Part shown: in pieces, positions 1 through 6,521 of the stretch | Numbering within the stretch: the stretch's first letter is position 1 | Layout: every line of letters starts with the position of its first letter | From: Paracoccus sp. (in: a-proteobacteria) | Lineage (GTDB): Bacteria > Pseudomonadota > Alphaproteobacteria > Rhodobacterales > Rhodobacteraceae | DNA: 9,021 nt | Direction: 5' to 3' | Assembly (NCBI GenBank): GCA_018056045.1 | Contig: JAGPGI010000089.1 | Coordinates: 1-9,021 of the forward strand | Program-made: the position numbers and the translations under genes | The notes under the pieces: model-generated | Told to the model about the DNA's origin: nothing | Seen by the model: the letters and a program-made list of their open reading frames with translations, nothing else | Databases searched by the model: none

Positions 1-30
1 AAATTCGACGGAACGCCGGGCGGGGCGTGA
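1..30 (+). CDS. Possible C-terminal tail of an upstream gene (partial)
   Basis: Frame 1 reads K-F-D-G-T-P-G-G-A and then TGA at 28-30, directly before a GC-rich hairpin that would suit a gene end. Nine codons cannot identify a family. Fumarylacetoacetase genes often follow homogentisate 1,2-dioxygenase, so this could be the end of an hmgA-like gene, but that is guesswork from context. The two other forward frames stay open through this stretch, as is common in GC-rich DNA, so even the coding call is tentative. Confidence 0.3.
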   Translation, partial: KFDGTPGGA

Positions 31-59
31 TCCGGGGCGTGATGGGGCGAGGGTGGCGC

Positions 60-110
60 GGGGGGCTTTCCGCCCCCCGGACCCCCCGGGGATATTTGGG
101 CATGAAAGAA
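60..110 (+). repeat. GC-rich hairpin / repeat-like intergenic element
   Basis: GGGGGGC at 60-66 pairs perfectly with GCCCCCC at 72-78 around a 5-nt loop. A second run, CCCCCC-GGGG at 82-91, follows, then GATATTTGGGCATGAAAGAA at 91-110. The hairpin could terminate the upstream transcript, although no T-run follows it. The combination of C-rich hairpin, CCCCGGGGATATTTGGG and an A-rich end resembles an intergenic element I recall from many Rhodobacteraceae genomes. Only one copy lies in this window, so repetitiveness is not shown here. The A/G-rich end merges into the ribosome binding region of the next gene. Confidence 0.45.
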
Positions 111-120
111 GGGGTGGGCG

Positions 121-1332
121 ATGGGGAAGCGGCCGATGCGCAGCCGGGTGGCGGCAGCCAATGCGGCGGGATGCGATTTCCCGATCTGGAACCTGCCATA
201 CGGGGTGTTTTCGCGCGCCGGCGAGCCGCGCCGCTGCGGGGTCGCGATCGGCGACATGATCCTTGATCTGGCGGCATGCGAGGCGCGCGGGCTGATCGCG
301 GCAGAGGGTGCGTTTTGCCGGCCGCGGCTGAACGATTTCATGGCGCAGGGTCGCCCGGCATGGGCGCGGATCCGCGCCCGGCTGACCGCGCTGCTGGCAG
401 AGGGCGGCGCGGGGGATCTGCCGCTGGTGCGCATGGCCGATGCGGTGCTGCATCTGCCGCTCGAGGTCAGCGAGTTCACCGATTTCTATGCCTCGATGAG
501 CCATGCCCGGAACGTCGGTGCGCTGTTTCGCGGCCCGGAAAACGCCCTGCCGGCGCAATGGACGCATATGCCCATCGGCTATAACGGGCGGGCCTCTTCG
601 GTCGTGGTATCCGGCACGCCCATCCGGCGGCCGATGGGGCAGGTCCGGGGCGAGGCCGGGCCGGAATGGACCGCCTGCCGCCGGCTGGATCTGGAGCTGG
701 AGCTGGGCGCCGTCCTTGGGGCCGGCAGTCCGATGGGGACGCGGGTCAGCGTCGATCAGGCCGAGGAGATGATCTTTGGCTATGTGCTCTTGAACGACTG
801 GTCGGCGCGCGACATTCAGGCCTGGGAATACCAGCCGCTGGGGCCGTTCCAGTCCAAGGCGCTGGCCACCACGATCAGCCCCTGGATCGTGACGCAGGCG
901 GCGCTGGAGCCGTTTCGCTGTGCCGGCGCGCCGCGCGTCAATCCGCTGCTGCCCTATCTGGCCGAGGCCCGGCCGGGATTTTACGACCTGACCGTCGGCT
1001 GGACCCTGAACGGCCAGCCGATGGGCCGCACGAATTACAACGTCATGTATTATTCCAGCGCCCAGCAACTGGCGCATCACACCGCATCGGGCTGTCCGAT
1101 GCGGGTCGGCGACCTGCTGGGATCGGGGACCATTTCCGGGCCGGGGCGCGGTCAGGCCGGGGCACTGATCGAGATGACCGGGAACGGCCGCTTGCCGGTG
1201 ACGGTGAATGGCGAAAACCGTTGCTTTCTGGAGGATGGCGACGAGGTCGCGCTTTATGCCCATGCCGAGGGCGCGGGCTATCGCATCGGCTTCGGGCCGT
1301 GCCATGGGCGGGTCCTGCCGGCCGAGCCGTGA
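121..1332 (+). CDS. fahA: Fumarylacetoacetase (fumarylacetoacetate hydrolase)
   Basis: Catalyses the last step of the homogentisate branch of tyrosine/phenylalanine breakdown, fumarylacetoacetate to fumarate plus acetoacetate (EC 3.7.1.2), in the cytosol. The 403 residues match the two-domain eukaryotic-type enzyme (about 420), not the shorter one-domain FAH family. The N-terminal SH3-like domain has DFPIWNLPYGVFS at 19-31. The catalytic domain carries TDFYASMSHARNVG (120-133), GYNGRASSVVVSGTPIRRPM, NDWSARDIQAWEYQPLGPF and GSGTISGP. By alignment from memory with mammalian FAH, the metal and catalytic residues are all present: D121, H128, E192, E194, D226, K246 and T337. AGAAGGGG (107-114) precedes the ATG at 121; ATG 136 (residue 6) is an alternative start near the family's usual N-terminus. 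A hairpin and a promoter-like region separate it from the downstream operon, so it may be transcribed separately. Confidence 0.93.
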   Translation: MGKRPMRSRVAAANAAGCDFPIWNLPYGVFSRAGEPRRCGVAIGDMILDLAACEARGLIAAEGAFCRPRLNDFMAQGRPAWARIRARLTALLAEGGAGDLPLVRMADAVLHLPLEVSEFTDFYASMSHARNVGALFRGPENALPAQWTHMPIGYNGRASSVVVSGTPIRRPMGQVRGEAGPEWTACRRLDLELELGAVLGAGSPMGTRVSVDQAEEMIFGYVLLNDWSARDIQAWEYQPLGPFQSKALATTISPWIVTQAALEPFRCAGAPRVNPLLPYLAEARPGFYDLTVGWTLNGQPMGRTNYNVMYYSSAQQLAHHTASGCPMRVGDLLGSGTISGPGRGQAGALIEMTGNGRLPVTVNGENRCFLEDGDEVALYAHAEGAGYRIGFGPCHGRVLPAEP

Positions 1333-1338
1333 CCGGCG

Positions 1339-1360
1339 CCTGTCCGGTTGCCAGGACAGG
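1339..1360 (+). terminator. Weak terminator-like hairpin after fumarylacetoacetase
   Basis: CCTGTCC (1339-1345) and GGACAGG (1354-1360) form a perfect 7-bp stem with an 8-nt loop starting 7 nt after the TGA stop. The nearest T-rich run, TTTTCTT at 1384-1390, is over 20 nt away, so this is not a textbook intrinsic terminator. It may protect the 3' end or attenuate rather than stop transcription. Confidence 0.4.
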
Positions 1361-1388
1361 GGCGAGAGTATTTCCAAAATCAATTTTC

Positions 1389-1418
1389 TTGGCCATGAAT
1401 ATCATAGTTAGCTATATT
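1389..1418 (+). promoter_or_regulatory. Candidate sigma70-type promoter of the catabolic operon
   Basis: TTGGCC (1389-1394) and TATATT (1413-1418) are separated by 18 nt and resemble the -35 and -10 consensus at 4/6 and 5/6 positions. This is the most AT-rich stretch between positions 1 and 7740, and it lies 59 nt before the CoA-transferase start. The right arm of the dyad at 1397-1419 covers the -10 box, so a bound regulator would compete with or remodel polymerase binding. If the real start site lies further downstream, the dyads would instead sit at typical LysR-activator positions. Promoter prediction by eye is weak in GC-rich alphaproteobacteria. Confidence 0.35.
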
Positions 1419-1419
1419 C
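1397..1419. promoter_or_regulatory. LysR-box-like dyad GAATAT-N11-ATATTC
   Basis: GAATAT at 1397-1402 is the exact reverse complement of ATATTC at 1414-1419, with 11 nt between them (centre 1408). This is the classical T-N11-A arrangement of LysR-family operators, with six matched positions per arm. A second, less perfect dyad, CCAA (1374-1377)-N11-TTGG (1389-1392), is centred 25 bp upstream, a spacing compatible with the recognition and activation half-sites of such regulators. The natural candidate ligand is the LysR protein encoded at 6823-7743. A GntR- or TetR-type repressor encoded elsewhere is an alternative, because the dyad overlaps a possible -10 box. Confidence 0.5.
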
Positions 1420-1477
1420 CGCTGCGCCGTTCATTTCGCTTACCCTGTGTGAAATCAAACCAGCAGGGGAAACAGCA

Positions 1478-2680
1478 ATGGGTGCGTTGGACGGAATCAA
1501 GGTTCTCAGCCTCAATCACTTCCTGTCCGGCCCTGCCGCCGCGCAATTTCTGGGCGATCTCGGCGCGGATGTCATCGCCGTCGAGCCGATCGGCGGCGCG
1601 TTCCAGCGCAACTGGGCGGTCGGGAACCGCTTCGTCGACGATACCAGCGTCAACCACATGACCACGGGGCGCAACAAGCGCTCGCTTGCGGTGGACCTGA
1701 AATCTCCGGACGGGCTGGCCACGATCCGCCGGCTGATCGCGCAGGCCGATGTGCTGATGGAGAATTTCCGTCCCGGCGTTCTGGCCAAGCTGGGCCTGTC
1801 ATGGCAGGCGATGCGCGAGCTGAACCCGCGTCTGATCTATGCCGCGACCACGGGTTATGGCGGCGACGGCCCCTATCGCGACCGTCCGGGTCAGGATGTG
1901 CTGTTGCAGGCGATGTCGGGTCTGGCCGCTCATACCGGCAGCATGGAAAGCGGCCCCGTCACCATTGGCTCGGTGCCGATCGACCACCATGCGGCGGCGC
2001 TGACCGTCGCCGGTATTCTGGCGGCGCTGTTCGAGCGCAGCCGCACCGGCACCGGCAAGCTGATCGAGGTCAACATGCTGCAGGCCGCGCTGGATCTGCA
2101 GGGCGAGTCGATTACCGCATGGATGAACGGCGCCGTGCGCACCGGTCCGCGCGGAGAGGCCGGCATGGCCAACTGGTTCAGCCCGGCGCCCTATGGCATC
2201 TACGCGACCATCGACGGGCATGTGATGATCTCGATGTCCAAGCCCGCTGATCTGGCGCAGGCGCTGGACCTGCCCGAACTGGCCGGGATGACCGAACGCG
2301 ACGGCTTCGAGCGCCGGGCCGAGATTTCAGGCGCGGTCGCGACCGGCATGGCGCGGCTGAGTTCGGATCAGGCGCTGGAGCGGCTGACGGAGGCCGGGAT
2401 CTGGCACGAACTGGTGCGCGACTACGACACGCTGCGCGACAATCCGCAGGTCAGGCACCTTGGCGCCTTTGTCGATACCCGGACGCAGGGCGGCTCGCCG
2501 ATGACGCTGCTGGCGCATCCGATCCGCTATGACGGCGCCACCCCCGAATTGCGGCTGCCGCCGCAGGCCATCGGCGCGCAGACCCGCGAGATTCTGCACG
2601 ATGCCGGGCTGAGCGGGCCGGAAATCGACGCGCTGATCGCCAGCGGTGCGGTGGCGCAAACCTCCAAGATGCGGGGCTGA
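1478..2680 (+). CDS. CaiB/BaiF family (class III) CoA-transferase
   Basis: Moves CoA from a donor acyl-CoA to a carboxylic acid, activating it for beta-oxidation-like steps in the cytosol. At 400 residues it is the usual length for the family. The N-terminus GIKVLSLNHFLSGPAAAQFLGDLGADVIAVEP (6-37) is the typical Rossmann-like start. RNKRSLAVDLKSPDG, ENFRPGVLAKLGL and GYGGDGPYRDRPGQDVLLQAMSG are further family landmarks. D169, in VPIDHHAAA, sits ten residues before GIL exactly as the catalytic Asp169 of Oxalobacter formyl-CoA transferase does, so the enzyme should be able to form the aspartyl-CoA anhydride. The start has AGGGGA (1465-1470) 7 nt upstream. It is the first gene of the operon, and only 2 nt separate it from the dehydrogenase. 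The acid substrate and CoA donor cannot be told from the sequence. Confidence 0.92.
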   Translation: MGALDGIKVLSLNHFLSGPAAAQFLGDLGADVIAVEPIGGAFQRNWAVGNRFVDDTSVNHMTTGRNKRSLAVDLKSPDGLATIRRLIAQADVLMENFRPGVLAKLGLSWQAMRELNPRLIYAATTGYGGDGPYRDRPGQDVLLQAMSGLAAHTGSMESGPVTIGSVPIDHHAAALTVAGILAALFERSRTGTGKLIEVNMLQAALDLQGESITAWMNGAVRTGPRGEAGMANWFSPAPYGIYATIDGHVMISMSKPADLAQALDLPELAGMTERDGFERRAEISGAVATGMARLSSDQALERLTEAGIWHELVRDYDTLRDNPQVRHLGAFVDTRTQGGSPMTLLAHPIRYDGATPELRLPPQAIGAQTREILHDAGLSGPEIDALIASGAVAQTSKMRG

Positions 2681-2682
2681 TC

Positions 2683-3843
2683 ATGGATTTCAGCATTTCC
2701 GAAGAAATGAAGATGGTGACCGATGCTGTCGGCCGCTTCCTGCGCGAAAAGGTCCAGCCGCTTGAGCAGGAGACCGAGGAAAACGCCCGCATTCCCGCCG
2801 ACAGGCTGGCGGCGCTGAAGGCCGAGGCGCGCGAGCTGGGCTTTTATGCCATGAACATGTCCGAAGAGGTCGGCGGCGCCGGGCTGGGCGTTCTCGACAT
2901 GTGTCTGGTCGAGGAGCAGCTGGGGCAGACCTCGGACGCGCTGATCCGGCGCATCTTTGGTCAGGTCTATCCGATGCTGGAGCGGTTCGAGGGGCCGCTG
3001 CGCGAGAAATACCTCTATCCGACGGTGCGCGGCGACATGATCTGCGCCATGGCGATCACCGAGCCGGGCGCGGGGTCGGACGCGGCCGCGATCCGCACCT
3101 CTGCGCGGCTGGATGGCGACGAATGGGTGCTGAACGGCACCAAGCATTTCATCTCGGACGGGGATATTGCCGATTACGTCATCGTCATGGCGGTGACCGA
3201 TGCCGAAAAGCGCGCGCGCGGCGGTATCACGCTGCTGATCGTGGACAAGGATACGCCCGGGTTCACCGTCGCGCGCAACCAGCCGATGATGGGTCATCGC
3301 GGCTATGGCCATGCGGAACTGAACTTTGACGATGTGCGTATCCCGCGCGGGAACGTCCTTGGCCCGGTGGGCGAGGGGTTCAGGGTGATGATGGCCAATG
3401 TCGGCGGCATCCGGCTGGGCCATATCGGCGCGCGCGCGGTCGGCATGGCCAGCCGCGTGATCGAGCTGATGCGCCAGCATGCCGCGACCCGGCAACAGTT
3501 CGGCCAGCCCATCGGCGATTTCCAGATGGTCCAGCAGATGATCGCCGACAGTGCCACCGAGGTCTTTGCCACCCGGATGATGGTGCTCAATACCGCTTGG
3601 GAAATCGATCAGGGGCTGGACCCGCGCGACAAGATCTCCATGGTCAAGGTTCAGGCCTCCGAGATGCTGGGCCGGGTCGCCGATCGCGGCATACAGGTCT
3701 TTGGCGGCTATGGCTTCACCAAGGAACTGCCGCTGGAACGCATCTATCGCGATGCCCGCGTGACCCGGATCTATGACGGCACCTCGGAGGTGCATCGCAT
3801 GCTGATCGCCCGTTCAGTCATCAAGCGCGGCCTTGTCCTGTAA
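2683..3843 (+). CDS. Acyl-CoA dehydrogenase, FAD-dependent
   Basis: Oxidises an acyl-CoA to the trans-2-enoyl-CoA, passing electrons to electron-transfer flavoprotein. At 386 residues it has the standard three-domain layout. An N-terminal helical domain starts MDFSISEEMKMV. The beta-domain signature AITEPGAGSD lies at 124-133, followed by the WVLNGTKHFISDGDIADY region. The C-terminal helical domain has R270-x2-FG, FGGYGF (340-345) and IYDGTSEVHR (363-372). The position of the catalytic Glu of medium-chain-type enzymes (YEGT) holds D365. The isovaleryl-type alternative Glu is not evident in the NVGGIRLGHIGAR helix either. D365 is therefore the likely base, as in some other bacterial and ACAD10/11-type members. 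It follows the CoA-transferase by 2 nt, which suggests it acts on that enzyme's product. The substrate is unknown. Confidence 0.92.
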   Translation: MDFSISEEMKMVTDAVGRFLREKVQPLEQETEENARIPADRLAALKAEARELGFYAMNMSEEVGGAGLGVLDMCLVEEQLGQTSDALIRRIFGQVYPMLERFEGPLREKYLYPTVRGDMICAMAITEPGAGSDAAAIRTSARLDGDEWVLNGTKHFISDGDIADYVIVMAVTDAEKRARGGITLLIVDKDTPGFTVARNQPMMGHRGYGHAELNFDDVRIPRGNVLGPVGEGFRVMMANVGGIRLGHIGARAVGMASRVIELMRQHAATRQQFGQPIGDFQMVQQMIADSATEVFATRMMVLNTAWEIDQGLDPRDKISMVKVQASEMLGRVADRGIQVFGGYGFTKELPLERIYRDARVTRIYDGTSEVHRMLIARSVIKRGLVL

Positions 3844-3855
3844 AGGAATCCCCCC

Positions 3856-4260
3856 ATGAGCGAGCTGCCCGCCATCGGTCAGTCGATGACCTTTCGCAAG
3901 ACCATGACCGTGGCCGAGCAGGGTTTCTTTACCGGCATCACCGGCAATATGGGGCGGGCGCATGTCGACCGCGCCTATGCCCGGTCGCAGGGCCAGCCTG
4001 ACATGATCCTGTTCGAACTGGCGGCGGCCGGGCTGTTCTCGACCGCCTTTGGCCGGCTGGCCGGGCCGGGCTTTCGCCTGCGGGGGATCGATCTTGCCTT
4101 TACCGGCGCCCTGCCGGTCGGCACCTCGCTGGCGGCGACCGCGAGGGTCGTCGAAAGCGGCGCCGATGGCATTCTGTTCGCGCTTTCGGCGCTGGTCGAT
4201 GGCCGGCAGGTGATCGCGGGCAAGGCGCTGCTGGTGCCGCTGGAGCCGGCCGATGTATGA
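3856..4260 (+). CDS. MaoC-like hot-dog protein, catalytic Asp replaced
   Basis: A 134-residue single hot-dog domain of the MaoC/R-hydratase type. The segment VAEQGFFTGITGNMGRAHVD aligns with the hydratase motif (A/S)GDxNPxH of PhaJ-type (R)-specific enoyl-CoA hydratases. In PhaJ the dyad is D31/H36; here those positions are N31 and H36, so the His is kept but the Asp is Asn. The rest (GFRLRGIDLAFTGALPVGTSLAATARVVE) is a normal hot-dog beta-sheet. An RBS, AAAGGAA (3842-3848), precedes the ATG; the gap from the dehydrogenase is 12 nt. Its stop overlaps the next MaoC gene by 8 nt. I infer that it is the non-catalytic partner of a heteromeric hydratase, as in split MaoC pairs of actinobacterial steroid degradation. 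Residual activity, or a thioesterase-like role, cannot be excluded. Confidence 0.8.
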   Translation: MSELPAIGQSMTFRKTMTVAEQGFFTGITGNMGRAHVDRAYARSQGQPDMILFELAAAGLFSTAFGRLAGPGFRLRGIDLAFTGALPVGTSLAATARVVESGADGILFALSALVDGRQVIAGKALLVPLEPADV

Positions 4261-4687
4261 CATCCGCAATATCGACGAATTCGCCGTCGGCGACAGGGTC
4301 TCGGTGTCGAAAACCGTGACCGAGGCGGACGGCGCCATGTATATCGCCGCGACCGGCGATTTCGGCCCGGTCCATGTCGATGAGGGCTATGCCCGGACCA
4401 CGCGCTTTGGCGAAAGGCTGGCGCCGGGGATCCTTGTCGCCGGCATCTGCACCTCGGTCCTGACGGCCGAGCTGGTCCGCACGGTCGGGGTCTCGGTCCG
4501 CGACAGCTTCTGGTTCACCGGCGCCGTGCGCTATGGCGATACCCTGACCTTCGAGATCTGGATATCTGCCATCGACGCGGAAAACCGCACCGTCGACTGG
4601 CAAGCCTCGGCCCGCAACGAGGCCGGCGCCGAGGTGCTGCGCGCCGATGCCACCCTGAAATTCCCCAGAAAGCGAGTAACCCAATGA
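4253..4687 (+). CDS. MaoC family enoyl-CoA hydratase/dehydratase
   Basis: A 144-residue hot-dog protein with the intact hydratase motif: AATGDFGPVHVDEGYA places D36 and H41 as the catalytic dyad with the family's D-x4-H spacing. It is followed by RFGERLAPGILVAG, the central-helix region; the usual His of 'HG' is Pro here. It probably hydrates the enoyl-CoA made by the upstream dehydrogenase, giving an (R)-3-hydroxyacyl-CoA. GGAG at 4242-4245, 7 nt before ATG 4253, supports this start, which gives an 8-nt overlap (ATGTATGA) with the upstream MaoC gene and points to translational coupling and 1:1 production. The stop overlaps the next gene as ATGA. Confidence 0.87.
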   Translation: MYDIRNIDEFAVGDRVSVSKTVTEADGAMYIAATGDFGPVHVDEGYARTTRFGERLAPGILVAGICTSVLTAELVRTVGVSVRDSFWFTGAVRYGDTLTFEIWISAIDAENRTVDWQASARNEAGAEVLRADATLKFPRKRVTQ

Positions 4688-5613
4688 TCACCGGCAAGGA
4701 TCTGGGCGGCATAACCGTCGCGACGGTGCTGCCCTTTCACGAGGACGGCGCCATCGACTGGGCCGGCTACGAGGCGGTTCTGGCCCATTGCGCGCGCCCG
4801 GCGACCACCGATTGCGTCTTTGTCAACGGCCATGCCGGCGAGGCCACGGCGCTGAGCGCCGATGAAAAGGCCGAAGTCATCCGCCGCACGCGAGCCCATA
4901 TCGGCAAGGCGCGCATCCTGTTTGCCGGGGTGGTGGCGACCGGCTATCCCGACGCGCTGGCGCAGGCCGAGGCCGCCCGCGAGGCCGGCGCCGACATTGC
5001 CGTGATCTTCCCGCCCGAGGCGCTTGGCGGCGGCAATGCCAATACCGCGGCGGGCATCCGCTTCATGGAAAAGCTGGGCCGCGAGTTGCAGATGCCGCTG
5101 TCGGTCTTTCAGTTCCCGATCGCCTCGGGCTTTGGCTTTTCGACACCGGTTCTGGCGGAAATGGCGCAGATCCCGCAGGTCGTCGCCGTCAAGGAGGGTT
5201 CGGCCACGCTGCTGGCTTATGACGAGAACCGGCGCGCGATAAAGGCCGTGGCGCCGGACGTGGCCATCCTGCCGTCGAATTTCCACTGGTTCTTCGCCCA
5301 GGTCGCGCTTGGCGGCGACGGCATCCTGTCGGGTCTCGCCAGCCTCGTGCCCGAGCTGCTGGCCGATCTGTGGGCGGCCGCGCAGGACGCGGACCTGACC
5401 CGCATGCGGGCGGCGAATGAGCGCCTCTATCCGGTTGTCCGCGCCATCTATGGTCCGGCCCCGGTCGTGGACATGCACACGCGCATGAAGGACGGGCTGC
5501 GCATGATGGGGATTATCGGGAATTCGGCGCCGCGCCTGCCGCTGCTGCCGCAGCCGCCCGAGATTGTCGAAAATCTGCGCAAGGCGCTGATCACTGCGGA
5601 GGTGATGCAATGA
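4684..5613 (+). CDS. DapA/NAL superfamily aldolase-like protein, paralogue 1
   Basis: A 309-residue class I (Schiff-base) TIM-barrel lyase of the dihydrodipicolinate synthase/N-acetylneuraminate lyase superfamily, which acts on pyruvate-like or keto-acid substrates. The lysine is K170 in VAVKEGS, and the barrel pattern (GITVATVLPFHEDGAIDW, AREAGADIAVIFPPE, NGHAGEATALSADEKAEVI) is clear. Two diagnostic sites differ from known members. The GTTGE motif is NGHAGE (48-53), losing both Thr. The Tyr133 equivalent, 28 residues before the lysine, is F142 in FQFP. It is therefore unlikely to be DapA itself, and the operon context also argues against lysine biosynthesis. A promiscuous keto-acid lyase or hydratase in a catabolic route is more likely. 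Start: ATG in an ATGA overlap with the MaoC gene. Confidence 0.85.
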   Translation: MITGKDLGGITVATVLPFHEDGAIDWAGYEAVLAHCARPATTDCVFVNGHAGEATALSADEKAEVIRRTRAHIGKARILFAGVVATGYPDALAQAEAAREAGADIAVIFPPEALGGGNANTAAGIRFMEKLGRELQMPLSVFQFPIASGFGFSTPVLAEMAQIPQVVAVKEGSATLLAYDENRRAIKAVAPDVAILPSNFHWFFAQVALGGDGILSGLASLVPELLADLWAAAQDADLTRMRAANERLYPVVRAIYGPAPVVDMHTRMKDGLRMMGIIGNSAPRLPLLPQPPEIVENLRKALITAEVMQ

Positions 5614-6521
5614 ATGGTGGAATTTACGCGGCGACGATCAGCCCGATGCAGAGGTCGGGCCGGATCGACCCTGAGGCGCAGGCGCGGCATTTCGCCGATG
5701 TGCTGGCCACGCCGGGGCTGGATGGCCTGCTGCTGAACGGCCATGCCGGCGAAGGGGTCTTCATGTCCCGCGACGAGCAGGCCGAGGTCATCGCCATCGC
5801 CCGCGCGGTTGGCCCAAAGTCCCGCATCCTTGCCGCCGTCAGCGCGGAATCGACGGTGCAGGCGGCGGGCGACGCCGAGGCGGCGATCAATGCCGGCGCC
5901 GACGGGATCATGGTCTTTGCCCCCTATTCCTGGGCGCTTGGCGCCGATCCGCGGGCGATCCTGAACCATCATCGCGGCATCGCCGAGGCCGCTGCGGCGC
6001 CGATCTATCTGTTTCAGGGCTCGGTCGGGTCGTTTCGGCTGGCCTATACGCCCGATGTGCTTCGCGGCCTGCTCGAGATCGACAGTGTCGCCGGCATCAA
6101 GGAGGGCAGCTGGGAGGTCAAGGCCTATGAATGCACCCGCCGCATCGCGCGCGAGATGCGGCCCGAGGTGGCGGTCATGGCCTCGGGCGACGAACATCTG
6201 CTTGCCTGTTTCCTGATCGGCAGCGATGGCAGCGCGGTCAGTCTGGCCGCGGTCCTGCCCGAGCTGATCGTGGCGCTGGACCGGCGGGTGCGCGCCGGCG
6301 ACTTCGCCAAGGCGCTGGAGATACATACCGTGCTTTTCGATTTCGCGCGGCTGGTCTATGGCGCGCCCGGCCATATGGCGGCGGCCCGGCTCAAGGCCTG
6401 TCTGGCCGAGCTGGGGCGGATCCCCGATGATGCCTGTCGCGCGCCCACGCCGGCCGTGTCGCCCGGCGAACGCGCCGCTTTGATGGCGGCGCTGCGGCCC
6501 TGCCTTGCGCTTGCGCTATGA
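5610..6521 (+). CDS. DapA/NAL superfamily aldolase-like protein, paralogue 2
   Basis: A 303-residue paralogue of the preceding gene. It shares NGHAGE (43-48) and the following D/E-E-x-A-E-V-I helix, and has K164 in GIKEGSWEV as the Schiff-base lysine. The catalytic Tyr is again Phe: F135 in YLFQG, 29 residues before the lysine. The usual following Pro is missing (FQGSVGS against FQFP in paralogue 1), so the two pockets differ. The pair may be a heteromer, or two lyases with different substrates; true DapA function is unlikely. The start is well marked: GGAGGTGA at 5598-5605, a near-perfect anti-Shine-Dalgarno match, 4 nt before ATG 5610, in an ATGA overlap. The stop again overlaps the next ATG by 4 nt. 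Confidence 0.85.
   Translation: MNGGIYAATISPMQRSGRIDPEAQARHFADVLATPGLDGLLLNGHAGEGVFMSRDEQAEVIAIARAVGPKSRILAAVSAESTVQAAGDAEAAINAGADGIMVFAPYSWALGADPRAILNHHRGIAEAAAAPIYLFQGSVGSFRLAYTPDVLRGLLEIDSVAGIKEGSWEVKAYECTRRIAREMRPEVAVMASGDEHLLACFLIGSDGSAVSLAAVLPELIVALDRRVRAGDFAKALEIHTVLFDFARLVYGAPGHMAAARLKACLAELGRIPDDACRAPTPAVSPGERAALMAALRPCLALAL

Noticed and set aside
1433..1455. A third dyad, ATTTC-N13-GAAAT, just before the CoA-transferase RBS.
   Set aside because: It has only five-base arms and a long spacer, with no matching copy near the TRAP promoter. It is too likely to be chance to list as a site.
666..1661. A 331-codon forward open frame overlapping the fumarylacetoacetase and the CoA-transferase start.
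   Set aside because: It is the +1/+2 shadow of strongly recognisable genes, is rich in Arg, Gly and Ala, and crosses the intergenic promoter region without any domain.
2527..3795. A 422-codon open frame on the minus strand covering the acyl-CoA dehydrogenase gene.
   Set aside because: The translation is rich in His, Asp, Arg and Ala with no recognisable domain, as expected from the complement of a GC-rich gene. The opposite strand encodes a clear acyl-CoA dehydrogenase across the same stretch.
4531..5610. A 359-codon minus-strand open frame opposite DapA-like paralogue 1, with similar long frames opposite paralogue 2 and the LysR gene.
   Set aside because: These are compositional shadows: they mirror the sense genes almost exactly, lack family motifs and have no convincing ribosome binding sites.
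4684..6521. Assigning the two aldolase-like genes as lysine-biosynthesis dapA.
   Set aside because: Both lack the Thr-Thr and Tyr catalytic residues, are duplicated, and sit in a catabolic operon beside a LysR regulator and a TRAP transporter.
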